This document shows, one piece after another, positions 12,285 through 25,500 of a DNA stretch of 64,000 bases (position 1 is its first letter; each line of letters opens with the position of its first letter). Made by a program: the position numbers and the translations under genes. The notes under the pieces were generated by a model. That model was given only the letters and a program-made list of their open reading frames with translations, had not been told where the DNA came from and did no database searches. This stretch comes from Trichoplax adhaerens (taxonomy: Eukaryota > Placozoa > Uniplacotomia > Trichoplacea > Trichoplacidae), in assembly GCF_000150275.1 (NCBI RefSeq), contig NW_002060945.1:1244199-1308198 (forward strand). Direction: 5' to 3'.

Positions 12285-13668
12285 GATTTACTTCAATGAT
12301 AGTAGAGGCGATCAATCTACTTGTGACTATACAACCTCCATTGGCAAAGCCAATCGTAACAGTAACCTGTTTTAGCTGTTAGTAAGCTATTAAGAACTAA
12401 TCATTTTTGGGGTAAAAGTTAGTATAGAAATTATCAAGGTACTGCAATCTACGCACGGATAGTTTGGAATTAAAAAAAATGAGATCAATATTTAGGCCAT
12501 AATTTTATTACAGTGGTCCCTAACGGAAGGTGCTACAATTTCTGCTCCCTTTGGCCTTAGAATATCGAAAGTATAAGCAATACTGTATAGTGCAAACACC
12601 GGTACGCTATGATTTCCATTACAGCAGCTGATTTTAAACTGCAATATAACTGTGATGATGGCGACGTTAACTGTGATATCTTGACAGCAGAAAGCGAACA
12701 TATACGTGTTATTAGTGTATATGTTACGTATATAGTGTATTTAGCTACATAAAATATTGCATCACTCTTATATCAATAACGACAGCAATGATCTTGTAAC
12801 TAAATGAAGAATTTCTTTAAATCGTTGTCTAGTGTATCACCTAGAAATCATCGTAATAAGTCGGTAAGATCGATACTTTTACTTACATTAACTTATCTTG
12901 AGACTTGTGTGAAGCAGATTAACTTTTCTAACTTGTTCAGGCAATAAGTCTTTAACGTTACTTTTTAAGAGTTACAGTATGCCAAACTCACGACCACTAC
13001 GACACTGACCAAATTTTTTGACTCCTTACAGCCTAAATAAGGAATCTGATTACAAGTAAATGAATAAGAACATCGTTTAAAGCTACTCATAAACTTTAGT
13101 AAAGAAGACGAAACGCATTTTGAATCAGATAGACGACGTTATTTCTGTCCTAAGCAGATGCCTACGACATAACTGAGCAGCCTCTTTAAAGGATGGATTT
13201 CCGGTAATATTTTTCTTTTAGTAGCTGCCCTGCCTCTTTATGATAGTTTATATATATATGTTTTGTTCTTTGTTTTACTACTCTAGCTAGTAATTACGAT
13301 GCCTATCGTGTATGGCAATTAATATTAATTACTAGGAATAGAGTACAGTTATTGAGCGGGCGCTATGATCAGCGTACTTGGACTATCTCCGGTATGAAAT
13401 AAGAGAATTCCAATACAAGGTCAAGTGGCTGTTGATATCCTTAAAACTTTTGCATAATCGACTCGATGTTTCATAATTTCGCTAAAAGTAAGGATATATC
13501 GATATATCTATTCATTCTATGCTACTACACTGTATCATTATCAGCAAGGGCTTACTAGGTTAATCTAAAATTCAGTAATTCGCTTTCTATTACGAGTGGT
13601 AATGGGTAAATTGATGACCTTGAGAACTATAATTAGCCTTAAAGTAAAAGTAATTGAAAACTTTACTG
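12285..13668. other. No gene supported
   Basis: AT-rich sequence between the solo LTR and the 200-bp tandem repeats. The 69-codon minus-strand frame at 12492-12701 has no recognisable motif and no paralog in the window. Confidence 0.4.
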
Positions 13669-14215
13669 GTCTTGATTGTTGATGAATTGTGCAGAAGTAG
13701 AATAAAAGAGCTGCAAAGGCTATTGTGTAATATTATCAGTTTAAAAATTATGGCATCAATTATAAAGTAATTCTATCCGGAAGCTATGTCATACGTAATT
13801 AGTCAGCGCTTCAATTAATAAAATAATGATCCAAGATTGGCTAGATAGTGTAATGAGGAACCTTTGCTAGTCTTAATTGTTGATGAATTGTACAGAAATA
13901 AAAATAAAAGTGCTTAGGCTATAGTGTAATGTTGTCAGTTTAAAAATGATATCAATTATAAAGTAGTTTTACTCAGGAAGCTATCTCATACGTAATTATT
14001 CAGAGCCTATGAGTAATAAAATTATGATTTAAAATTGGCTAAATCTCAGAAGTAATGAGCAACCTTTGCTACTGTAGTCTTGATTGTTGATGAGTTGTAC
14101 AGCTACAAAAAATAAAAGAGCTGCAAAGGCTGTAGCATAGTGGTTTCAGTTTAAAAATGATACTATCAATCATAAAGTAGTTTTATGCAGGAAGCTATAT
14201 CGTACGTAATTATTT
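13669..14215. repeat. Tandem repeat, about 200-207 bp unit, 3 copies
   Basis: Units beginning gtctt(g/a)attgttgatga start at 13669, 13870 and 14077. Conserved landmarks inside each are 'aataaaag.gct.....ggct', 'atcaat.ataaagtag' and 'ggaagctat.tc.tacgtaatta'. Copies differ by small indels, so the array is old. Confidence 0.85.
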
Positions 14216-14621
14216 AGATATTTACTTAATTTGATTAAGTAGTTTTAGTAACACGGAAGATGGTCTGCTGGCCTTAAAAGACTGGTCAATAAGGATTGCA
14301 CCAATTCATGATAGAAAATGTTAGTATTACAGCATAAATGAAGATTGATCTGTTCCCTTTTAGCCTAGAGTTAGGGTACGATTTACCTTGACTACCAAGG
14401 AAAACCGCTGCAATGTATTATCCTTCATGAAGGAATGAAATAAATATTCTGTCAAAACAAACAGTAGAAGGTACGATAGCGCAAAGATAGCGAATATTGA
14501 GAAACCAACAGGAAGTCTAGCATTTAAGTTTATACTTGATCATGACATTAAGCAATATTAGCAAGAAAAGGTTACAAGGTCAGTTAAAACTACGGCTCTA
14601 TTTTAGCCCGCTATCTTCAGT

Positions 14622-15426
14622 ACCACAATCTCCTCGGTATCGTCCTCCTCAATATTAACATCTCTATCGTAATCGCAAGATGATGATAAATCATCGCCTT
14701 GGTGAAAGTTAAAAATTGCCATGTTAAAACCATGAATATCTGTATCCGAAGCTGTCGAGATCATACTTGTTGTCTTGGAGGTCGTAAAATAAATATAATT
14801 GTGTTCGTTAGATTGTGTATCANATTGATTACTTTATTTGCCTTCAAAAGCCATATTGTACAGCCAATTTTTACGAATCTTCTCAGTTTCTTATCTCTGC
14901 ATCGCCTTGCATGCTGTGTAACATTATGATCTTATATAGAAGATGCCTAGTATAGTAATATCCTAATATACGAATACTTATCATATACCGTTTAAGTACT
15001 GTATTGTATTACATTCATAATGTACGACATCATGACTACATATAGACGACATGCTATACATATAAAGACATTATCTCAATCCCATCTAAAACCTATAAAT
15101 ACCCTTGTACGCTAACTCGTTAGTCAGTTCCTACATTCCTGCTATCTCAAATACCTTATCTATAACAACCATATCATTGTTAGCCTGTAACTTGTATCTC
15201 AATAAAATCCTTTATACCTTCTATCATCGTCTACCTTAAAATACTTTACGCTACTTAAAGAAGATATCATTACAGCTGATAGCTTCATCAGAATAAGAAT
15301 ATACCTCTTCATCGCTGTCTTCCTCAGTGGAAGAACGTCGGAATTATCTATCTCACTGCCGTCAGAGCTATCAGTGGAGTTTCTAGTGGCCATTTGTGAT
15401 CTCAAAGTATAATCGATCAGAATCAC
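14622..15426 (-). pseudogene. Possible remnant of a coding region with acidic segments
   Basis: On the minus strand, 15199-15426 is open and includes MATRNSTDSSDGSEIDNSD. A second frame there gives SSTEEDSDEE just before a possible donor (gtatat, near 15305). At about 14640-14705 another minus-strand stretch reads NIEEDDTEEIV. Acidic Ser/Asp/Glu-rich N-termini of this kind are common in DNA-transposon transposases (for example piggyBac-like) but also in ordinary nuclear proteins. No catalytic domain is visible. A single unresolved base (N) lies at 14823. Function and family are not established. Confidence 0.25.
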
Positions 15427-15613
15427 ACTACTTCTCGATACCCAGAACGTAGTCTACGACGATGGAAGAACTTGATCAGTTCAATCCACCAGTAATAGCT
15501 ACTTGCTACTCGCTGTCAACTATGTTCAAGGGTTGAAGATATAGCATTTAACCATCCATCAGCTGCGTTAAATAGCTGCCAGTCCTGTAGTTCACGCACG
15601 CGATATCAAACTT

Positions 15614-15644
15614 CTGGCGCCTTCGCTTTAGGCTTTAGCGCCAG
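15614..15644. repeat. GC-rich inverted repeat
   Basis: CTGGCGC at 15614-15620 and GCGCCAG at 15638-15644 form perfect 7-bp arms around a 17-base spacer. It stands out because the surrounding sequence is AT-rich. It could be a hairpin or the edge of a mobile element. Confidence 0.45.
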
Positions 15645-15694
15645 CGGAAAATCCCCATGTGTTATACCAGAACAGACTAATAGTGCAGTAAAAA

Positions 15695-15919
15695 TCAGTA
15701 ATACAGTAAAATAATCCGATTACTATAGACTGTAGTTATTAACAACCAACAACATGCGCAAAAATCAAGATATAGGCGGATTGGGATAGTGCCAAGTAGC
15801 AACTGCAGCGCTACGTTCCCCATAAGTTTCTCACGGTCATCACAAGCATAAAATAAGCGCAAGATCTTGATCGACAAATTGGCTACAATCAGTAAAAATA
15901 GCACTCTAGCTGCCTTCAA
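15695..15919 (-). other. Short hydrophobic reading frame, unknown
   Basis: A 74-codon minus-strand frame from ATG (15919) has two hydrophobic stretches (VLFLLIVANLSIKIL near the start, and one around residues 53-63) with Cys pairs. It could be a small membrane protein or the remains of one. A plus-strand frame of 65 codons (15923-16120), also hydrophobic, abuts it head to head. There is no homology I recognise and no splice evidence; either may be chance. Confidence 0.15.
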
Positions 15920-16411
15920 TTTTTGGTACTACTATTTGTTGTGCTCATTGTAAGAGTTTTCCCAGCCATTTTCAGTCTACTGTATTTGTTTTGGATGTAT
16001 TACAGAGTGGCCATTAAATATTCATTCTTGAAAATAGCACAAGTATTCAATCAACTATGTCACAGAACGCAAACATGTGGTAAGAGATGGAAAGCAATAG
16101 CAACTTTGACATTGAGGTAAAGTGCTCTAGTTGACTACCGATCGTAATGCTCGAATAGGCTGGCTAAAGCAATGAGACTATAAATAATTGATGAATTTGT
16201 CAACACGAAGCAAGTTGCTACTGAAAGATAAAGCCAATAGAGGATTTCCTAGCCATATACAGTACCTGTAATAAAGTGATACAGAACCGGCTGCACTAGC
16301 AGGAATTGTGCGATCAATCTGCACGAAATGATAGAACAAATTTGGGATAAAAGCCTAGACATATCCGTGCGGACATGCAATAGAGTGTCTATATAACATA
16401 ACATATATATA

Positions 16412-16915
16412 GCAGGCTACGGTAGCCGTGCACTAAATCTTCACTAAAAATGATGAAGGAAATCTCTGCTGGGAAAAGAAAAAGTCTATACAGGATTCTG
16501 TAGATATGGAATAGAGTCGATAACATGTTACGATAAATGACAAAGCCCATTCCGATTGGAAGATCAATCCTATGCAGGATTCTGTAGACGCATATACTGT
16601 AATACAGTGTAAGCCAATAGCAGATTGTGATAACTAACAGTCGTTTTATCTAAATCCTCCTAAAAATTCTAGCAGTATACTGTGCTCGTATGCAGCAGGC
16701 TACTGTAGCCGGGCACGAAATCCTTACTAAAAGTGATGAAGGAAACCTCTGTTGGGAAATGAAAAAGTCAGGATTTCGTAGATATGGAATAGAGCCTAGA
16801 TCAGTTTACGATAGCATTATGCCAAATCCTCACTAAATGATGAAGCACATTTCTGTTGGAAAATCAGTCCTATATTGTACAGGATTCTGTAGATACGAGT
16901 GTATAGCAGGTTGTA
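16412..16915. repeat. Tandem repeat, about 283 bp unit, 2 copies
   Basis: 'gcaggctac.gtagccg.gcac.aaatc.t.actaaaa.tgatgaagg' starts at 16412 and again at 16695. Each unit itself holds two shorter sub-blocks ending in ggat(t/t)(c)tgtaga (near 16492, 16573, 16770 and 16878), so the unit arose from an internal duplication. Confidence 0.8.
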
Positions 16916-16919
16916 ATAA

Positions 16920-19900
16920 CAGTTATTTTGCGCTAAATCCTCGTTCAAATTCCTGCAAATTACTATAATGAGTAGCTGGATCAACAGTAATATCAGAGGG
17001 AAAAAATTAAATATCGATAAAGTCTATATGCAAATTGTAGCAGTTAATACTGTTGAGTATGGCTATATGTGCAAGGTCTGGACTGTTTTATGAATCAATA
17101 AAATATTCCATCTTCGACTGATATTTTAGAATGAAGGCCTAGAATTATTGATATCGTTTTGCAAAACATTAAAGGTAAACAAAGTTGTTGGAGTTCAAAG
17201 AAATGATGTGTCTGAATATTATCTTGAAAGCAATTCTGGCTAACTTGTGTAGGCTATACTCGTGCATTAAATACATCTACTGTATCTGTTGAAGTAGGCT
17301 CTTCAGCGAGTTAAATCGCCGGCAAAGACCTTACAGTTTGTTCATATAACTAGGTAGGTGGATGCATCAGTGGTAATATTCTTGCAACCATAATTTTTCT
17401 GCCTTGGATAGGAACCTTGCAAACATGTTCATTGGTTATGGTATTTTGCGACTGCCTAGTGATATTATACGCTTTAGCTACGCGTATATGGATTGACAAC
17501 GTGATCGGTAAGACTTGTTGTATAGTTTACTTTTAAAACTACTCTATTTTAATATTCAGTAAGGCATGTGTTGAATGATATGTAGTCGATTATATCGGTT
17601 AAAATCAGTTTCTGTAGTTAATACGAGTGGAAGTATTTTATGGCAATAACGCATTGATGTTAGGAGAAGGTGTCTAAATGAAATTATCTCGAATCATCTA
17701 TCTGCAGGAGAAGATATCATGAATTCGACAGAAATTATTTTGCCCTAAGGTAAGGAAAGTCATTGATGATTGATAAATAAAGTAGGAATATTCTGCCTTG
17801 ATATTATCATCATGTATTGGTAAGCCCAGCCATGAGGCATAGCGAGAATTAATACTAATTTTTTTGGAGCGGTTTAACGCCTCAATTATTTCGATTGCTT
17901 CGGACATAGAATCTGTAAGTCAATGAACATCATTTTCTTAGCTACTTATAAGCTATGCTTATCCTTATTTCTTATTATATACCCTTAGATTTGAGGTGAA
18001 AATTGATATTATGACCTTGTGGCGAATTTTAATTAACTAGGATCAAGTAACTAAAGATTTTTAAAATGAATGGTATAAATATATATTTATTATAACCGAT
18101 CTCAAGATCTATGGTAAAAATTTTGCCATATACAGTAGTTTGGCACAGCAGGATTGTTATAATGATCGAGATATATATGCTTACATGCTCTGTACACCAA
18201 TTAGGTCATATCGTTACAGAAACTATGCTACTTCATCAGTATCAGTACATACTGCACACGTATGTAACCGATTTCGTTATGAAATAGCTAATACCAATTT
18301 TAACTTTTCAGGTCATCCCTAGTATAAGCGAACTCGCAAAGGCAACCAGTGAGTTATAAACTCTGCCGTCTCACCATATGTTATAGCAGAACAAGTTTGA
18401 GTTACTGTTATCTGCATTGCAAATGTTAATATAAAAGGTTAAAATTTAATTTTTCAGTAACATCCAAATTTGCAGTGGACGGGGATGATGTATATAGTAT
18501 CGGTAGAATAATGACCGACTAATTTAAACAGTTATACCGATTCTTGATGCTGTTGAAACTAATAAAAGTTACTACCGAATATAGTTAACGACTCTCAGCC
18601 ACTATTGATAATCGTACTATCTTTAATACTTAACTCAATTTGAGGATATAAGTTTAATGCGTAACTTTTAAGAAACTTTATGATTTTAAGTATTACCGTG
18701 TGGTAAATGATTAATGAATCTCCATTTTATTTGGTCATTTCATATAATCAATTGCATGCTCACATAGTAGGTTGTACCGAACTTATGTTCTAATAATTAT
18801 AACGTAGTCAAAAGATCTGTTGTTAACGTGTAAACGATTTTACTCATGATGTTGGTATTAATTACGTACAGAATTTGCAATGACGGTAATAATTTCGTAA
18901 TATTCCATTTTAAAGTTTCTCTTTAGTCATGTTAAACGATTACTAAGATAAAGTCTCTAGTACGTGTATTATGTAATGATTCAATAAATAATACGATATG
19001 TTTCTGTATTTCTGTATGTTGAACGAGGGGTAGGAGAATGCTGTATTTTTCAATCCATTTAGCAATAATAACTGTTAAACACGCAGGATCAAGAAAAGGG
19101 TTATCATTTTATTTTACCGTCTATGATGATAAATATGAAATTTTTAACGGTGGGAAGGCCGTGAGTATTCTGTACAAGGAAGGTAACTTATATCCGTGTC
19201 TAGATGTGAGCTATAAAAGAAATCATTTAAGTTTATGGTCGGATACTAGACAAATCTTAGCATCAAGATTAGATTAAAAAATATCGCGACAAATATACGT
19301 ACATGAACGTAAACTTATTACGGATTGTCCATCTGGTGAATCAATATATGGTGTAGATGCGGATACGAAGCGGAAAGTGAGATGAACAGCAAGTAAAATC
19401 ATTACGGTAATAGATTTGCAATAAATGTTAAAATATTTCCAGTGGCGTTTATTTTATAGAATGTATTTATTACGATATTGAGCGATAAAATCCCATATTT
19501 ATTGCGTTAAAATACCTTTCACATAACTATCAACCATTAATCCAATTTCTGGATATAGGTATTTCAATTTGTAAAATTTTAAATGAATGACGTACAAAAA
19601 AGTAAAGTACTATGAAATTGTGATTTGTATACATCCAATTTTAAAGCGATGGGATATATGTGTGCAATTATCATAGGTCAGCAACCGATAGTTAGATAGA
19701 AATACGGTGTTACAGTATACTGTATTAAATAAAAATGGTTATTTTGCTCTACAGCCTAAATATTTTGCGAATAAAATAACCTAAAGTACTGGATGATTTT
19801 TCATAAAGTACCGTAGTTGTCTCTGTCCTTGGCGATATTTAAGATACGGATAATTAATTTAATTCAGAGCACACGACCAGTTAGGTTCTGCAAATTACAA

Positions 19901-20420
19901 GGACAGAAAATTATGTGAACACATTATGTAAGGAAGATATTACCATCGATAATTCAATGTGACTGCTAGATTAGATTTTGTTTTGCATCTTATGTTAGAA
20001 TAGATAAGCAGTAATATATCCGAATAAACTTAAGCAAATAGAATTGCAGCTGCAGAGAATGGAATTAGATATCGAATTCCATTACGCAATACGCGAGACA
20101 TTAAATACCTCAATGTAAATAAAACAGCTTAGATATTTTTAAATATTTTAAAGGTCAAAATTATATTGTTAAACTTCAATACCTTGATTTAAAGGACGAA
20201 AAGGCCTTAAATTATTGTCCATGATTTAAATACTGTAGCCACTATTAAAAATTTAGTATTGATCGTGATAGATCATTATTGCATCATTTTAAAAAATGCG
20301 TTATTTAGATTTTTGGGTGTGGCGTAGTTAGGCGTGATCAGCACTTAGAAGCGTATTATGTGAAACAAGTGGAAGAAAATGGTTAATTATTTATTTATCT
20401 TATAATTAAGCTTTGGATCG
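16920..20420. other. No confident gene; a few short frames
   Basis: The longest frames are 17698-17907 (minus, 69 codons, start MSEAIEIIEALNRSKK) and 19038-19277 (plus, 79 codons, contains LYKEGNLYPCLDVSYKRN). The second follows the run gaacgaggggtaggaga and ends in TAA. Neither shows a recognised motif or a paralog in this window, so I do not call them genes. Confidence 0.3.
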
Positions 20421-20714
20421 TGTGATAAAGTGTCTTCTCAAAAATACAACACGAACTACAGTTTCTTGTAAACTTCACTTTATTGCATAAGATCAGGTTC
20501 GTCTCATAACTACCAAGGACCATCTAGCTTCAATAGGACTATCTATTACAGTGAAAGCTCGCGGGTTATATACCCTTTGCTACAGAATGAATTTTACACA
20601 TTGCAATCATATCTTGCCAATTAAGTCGCAAGATAGCAGTTTATCATCGCGCGAACTATTCATTATTTACGCGCCCAATTAAAGCGCCACAATGCAACTC
20701 TCACACTACTAACA
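20421..20714 (-). mobile_element. LTR-like element (family 2), reverse orientation
   Basis: Read on the minus strand, this 294-bp block starts TGTTAGTAGTGTGAG and ends CTTTATCACA (TG...CA). It has a TATA box in a palindromic context (gggtatataaccc, around 20564-20576) followed about 95 bp later by AATAAAGTGAAG (around 20470-20478), the U3-R-U5 order of an LTR. It is clearly GC-richer than its surroundings and contains GCGC words. No target-site duplication is visible (gatcg versus taatt), so the termini may be off or the element old. Confidence 0.5.
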
Positions 20715-23700
20715 TAATTATTGCTATCTATTACTATCATGAAATCTTAATATAAACATCTCAATAGTATCAAGACAATACGTATGTAAACCTCTGCTAC
20801 AAATAGATATCTTAAAAATCATACAATCCAACAAACGAGTACTACTACTCTCGTACAGTCTTACAATCATAATCCAAGCTATATTTGGGGCTGCACTACA
20901 GATCGATATATGAGATTACCTTACTTGATGAAATTTTTGTATTTTTAAATTAGAATTTAAGCATCTAAAAGTCAGCCTCTATTTGCTGATATCCGATAAT
21001 TAATTATCCGTAGTCCCACAATCATCTTTAATTTTGTTATGAAATCCAATTATTTACGTGAAAGGAGATTACTTTTCATCATTCAATCAAGTTCATTTAT
21101 TTATGCGTTAGTTAACCCGTGAATCCTGTAAATCATGCTCACCCTGTAAACTATTTATTTAATAGTAATTAATAAAAAATGGCAGCAATCTGTCATGAAT
21201 TGTTCTTATTCCTTTAGTTAATCAATTTATACCGATGTAATGTATGAATATTTCTTAGGAATACTTAACGTAAATATCCATACCAAAAGAAAACTACCTA
21301 GTATTGTACTGATTAATTACTGATATTTTCATTTTAAAACTGATTAATTACAACACCTTACTTACGTAGATATTTGTTCACTATAATTTTCCTTAAGTTA
21401 CTATAACGACGATTAGCAGAGAAGAAATAATTTTTGATAACAACTCTCTTAATAGGTTATTTCAAGCCAGGTTACGTAACTAGCCATAATTATATTCAAT
21501 CTTGAAAAAAATTGAGAGCATAGTTGTTTAGATGACAGTAAATTTGTAAAATTCATTTAGATAGCGTACCATGAAATTTAAAATCAATATTAAAAGCAGG
21601 GTGTTAGCGATAGACGTAACTGAGTGATTTTAATACGTAGCACTGTACGTGATCAACTTACTGTATTAATCTACCTGATAGTATAAATTCTGGAATTGCT
21701 TGTAACAATTTTGTAGCTCAGATGATATCATTATTAATAGCCGTAAAAATAACAGCCAAAATAAAGCTTTATCCCATCAGATTCTCAAATAATGATTTAC
21801 TTGGTGATCAATTATTTAATTTGATGACTTTAGTTCGAATTATTTGAAGTCAGACTATTACGTAGATCATTTCCGAAATAATAACAACATTTAGAAGTTA
21901 AAAATTCTTCTCATGATATTTGAGCTCTTTTATATTGGAGTAAATCAAGGATAATTACGAATCTGAAGCAACTGAGTTGATCATGAATGTCACTAATTAT
22001 GATTAGCATTTGAACTAAAGTAGCATGAGCTAAATTAATTGTACTCCATTTTTAAATATATTAAGAGATGATTTAATCCAATAAAATTGAACTCGTACAG
22101 ATATAGACTAGTATAATAGCTTCTTATGCCAGGATGAGGTAAAATCCTCTAATTTATACCATACACGCAATGCTGTGATTCTACCTTAGTGAAACATCAA
22201 CTCTCATAAAATGAATACTGCAACAGTGCAAATATTCATAGACATGTTAATAGGATTCTATAACTGCATATTTAGGAATGTATGTGTATAGAATTTTGAT
22301 ATTATGCTATTAGTAAATTGTTGATTTAATTTTCTATGCAATGATTATCTGTTCAAACTGATTACAAAGACTATAGAACAAATTGAACTTAAACATATGT
22401 TGATGATTAGTTGTCATGGCTTCTATTATGATCTGATTCTACAGATGTTAAAGATTTTATGTCTTGCGCATTAACAATTGATATTCCTAAATTAATCTTT
22501 TATGCATTGTCTACACTGTTTGTCTCAAAAGGTCAGTAGGAAATAAGTGAATTACTACCATCCATTTTTAACTAATCATATGGTTTAGTTCAAGGCAAGC
22601 CAGTTTACAATTGAGAAGTTTGACCATGGCACTGTTTTTACGTCATTAATCTTAAAAGATTGGAATTTACCCCTACTGATATCGTTCGATCATTTGAAGT
22701 ATTTCCTTCTAGATTAATAAAGAATTAATAGGATTGTCTTGTAAGCATTTATAAGAATAATTAAGGATATTCTTGTATATTCTTCTCAATTTGTAGTTAT
22801 CTCTCTCTTTTGGTCTTCATTTTCAGCTACGCTACTACACTATAATATTGAATGTGAATTTCTCTTTATTCCTACTCTGTTGCTCTTTCATTGTCATCAG
22901 TGACATTGTCATTCTTATTAAAAATTGATGGCATACAGTTGTTGATGATGAAAAGGTTTAAATAGTAACTTTCCATGAAAATTAGCTCTTAAATTGATCG
23001 ATTTCCATTTATTTATGCTAGCTAATATGATATAAAAATCTTTACTGTATTAAAAATGGATACCGAAACATATTAATCGATACTCTTATTTTATCTATAT
23101 CTTGCTTTTACCCGCTATTATAAGGTTAATCGTAGGAGTGCGATAGGAAGTAAGAGATAAAACATTTCAAAATCTAAATGTTGCAGGCATAGATCAGTAA
23201 AATATCTTTATCGCCTCTCTTTCAATTGATTTATAGGTATTAATCGACAATATTGATTGATATTTTATGATATTGGCCTTTCCGTGTTTACAGATTAGAG
23301 CTTCACTGGAGAAATACTAGCAAGGAAAAAGGTAAGCTAACGTTCATAAACAACGCATCCGCTTCTTTTACACAAGATGTTTTAGTAAGTATATTGCCTA
23401 CTGTAATAATGGAAAGAGAGATCAAAAACTTGCCACTATAATCAGTTTCCAAGCTACGGTATTCTTTAATATGCTCTATACGTATTATTATTTTGATGAT
23501 ATTATACGAAGATAAATGATTATGATCGCGATGATACTGACAGTATTTAGAAAATAGATATCAATCTTTTGACAAAGCACACTAGAATCAGCTTTATGCT
23601 ATAAAAATTTATATTAATAGTAAATCACTAACAAGCTTGGAGCAACAACTATCAAAGACTTTACACGAAATACAGGTACTTTGATAGAACAGCACTTGAT

Positions 23701-24794
23701 TTTGGGGCGATTTTAACGGTATCAATAATAACCCAATTGCTGCCATAAAATTGATTCAAGTGTGCTTCTTTGAGGGGAGGAATAGCCTTACTTTCTATGC
23801 TAGTAATTGCTAATTTAGCAATATCCATGGAATGAATAATGATAAAACAGAGCATTTGAGAGTAAAAACAGAATGATAGACCAAGGTATTTCCCTTCTTG
23901 CAATGATCATGGTTTCAGATTATATTCGCCATATACTACGTCTCCGAGTATACAGAAAATATTTGCAATTTTTTATTTCATTTCAGTTACTAATCTTAAC
24001 ATGACGTAGTCAGAAATTAACTACTGATTCCATGAATCAGATTTCACTTTCATGCATAAATATGATTCATTTTATGTTCTTTAACAGTCATCAATTTTAT
24101 GAATTATGAAATCACGGTTACACCTAGGAGATTGTCGAGCGAGGCAGAATATTCATATCAGTGATAAGAGATTCTAGAAGTACAGAATTCATCAACTTGA
24201 GTCAAGTAGCAAGTCAGAATTATGAACGAATTTTACCATCAGTTATAGGGGTTTGCGTTTAGGCTGGAACTAAATATATAAATTAGCTTAACGTTTACAT
24301 TGGATATTTATATTGATACCGGTAGAGAGGGATTCTAGATGCAATAAAGTCATGTACTTACACCTAGTTGAAGGTTTATGTTAGTATTAGGTAGATAAAT
24401 AGATAGATATTAAGAGGACTCTATTAACACTACAATCATTGCTTATAATATAGTAAGTAATCGGAAACATAGGCAAAGTGCTATCTACCTACAAGATTCA
24501 AGCGGCTAGTCTGTTCAGATTTTATCAGAAGCACACATTTATGTTTTTCAGAGTCATATAAATAGTTAGGAGAAGCTAAATAATTTCATAGATTTCTAGC
24601 CAACGGTACTTATGGATACTACTAAATTTCACGACATTGATGCTTCCTAAGATATACTTATATGATTAGAGTTTTAGAAAGGATGACTCTACTATATCGG
24701 TTGTTTCATGTAAATAAAAGTAAGTATTCACTCTATATAGTTTCGTATGCAAAAGGCAATCTGTATAAATTCTTAGCAATTACGTATATTAATA
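20715..24794. other. No gene supported
   Basis: AT-rich sequence without tandem repeats that I could detect. The 80-codon minus-strand frame at 23661-23903 (…DIAKLAITSIESKAIPP…) has some helical-repeat flavour but no splice-site or paralog support. Confidence 0.4.
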
Positions 24795-25500
24795 CTAAGA
24801 ACCCAAGCGAAGAAAGGATAAGTAGATGATACTGTTGATAGACTAATTCCTCATAATATTACTAGGTGAATGTTTTTCTATTATTTTACCTTTAGTAATA
24901 CTAAGAATTCATGCAATGGAAAGATACATAGATGATATCGTTGATAGTTTAACTGTTTATACTATAAAGAAAAGCATGATCGAATTTGATTCAACTCATG
25001 ATATTATACACTATAAACGATGCTTGTGATTTCTTTAGCAACGGTGTGGATAGCAAAATCAAAATACCAGATAGTAGCCAATGATTTATATATCACTTTG
25101 CTTAAATAAGAAATCGTTATGAGGCGGGCTAATTTTATTTTTTAAAATTCATGCTTATATTAGATAGTGCTGATAGATTAATTGCTTACAATCTTACAGC
25201 AGTAAAAATTTTTTAGTATTTTACACTTAGTAAGACTAAGAATTCATGCGATAAAATGATACACAGAAGATATTGTAGATAGACTATCCGTTTTACACCG
25301 TAATATAATGAAAAAGCTTGATTACGTTTGATTCAACTCATATTATAGATGGACGATGCTTCTGATTTTTTCAGTAACAGTATCGATAGCAAAATAAAGA
25401 TACTACATAGTAGCCAATAATTTATACATCATTTTGTTTTATTTACAAATCGATATGAGATTTGGCTGATTTTTATGACTAAAATTTATGCCGCTAGATT
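24795..25500. repeat. Diverged tandem repeats, about 335 bp unit plus a partial copy
   Basis: 'ctaagaattcatgc' at 24901 and 25236 heads two aligned units with shared landmarks 'gattcaactcat', 'cgatgctt.tgatttcttt', 'gatagcaaaat.aa.atac' and 'tagtagccaatgattta'. A third, partial copy begins at 24796 (ctaagaacccaagc), 105 bp before the first full unit. Confidence 0.75.

Noticed and set aside
15655-18400. Similar words 'ccatgtgttataccagaaca' and 'ccatatgttatagcagaaca' at about 15656 and 18375
   Set aside because: Only about 20 bp agree; the flanks do not align, so no repeat is claimed.
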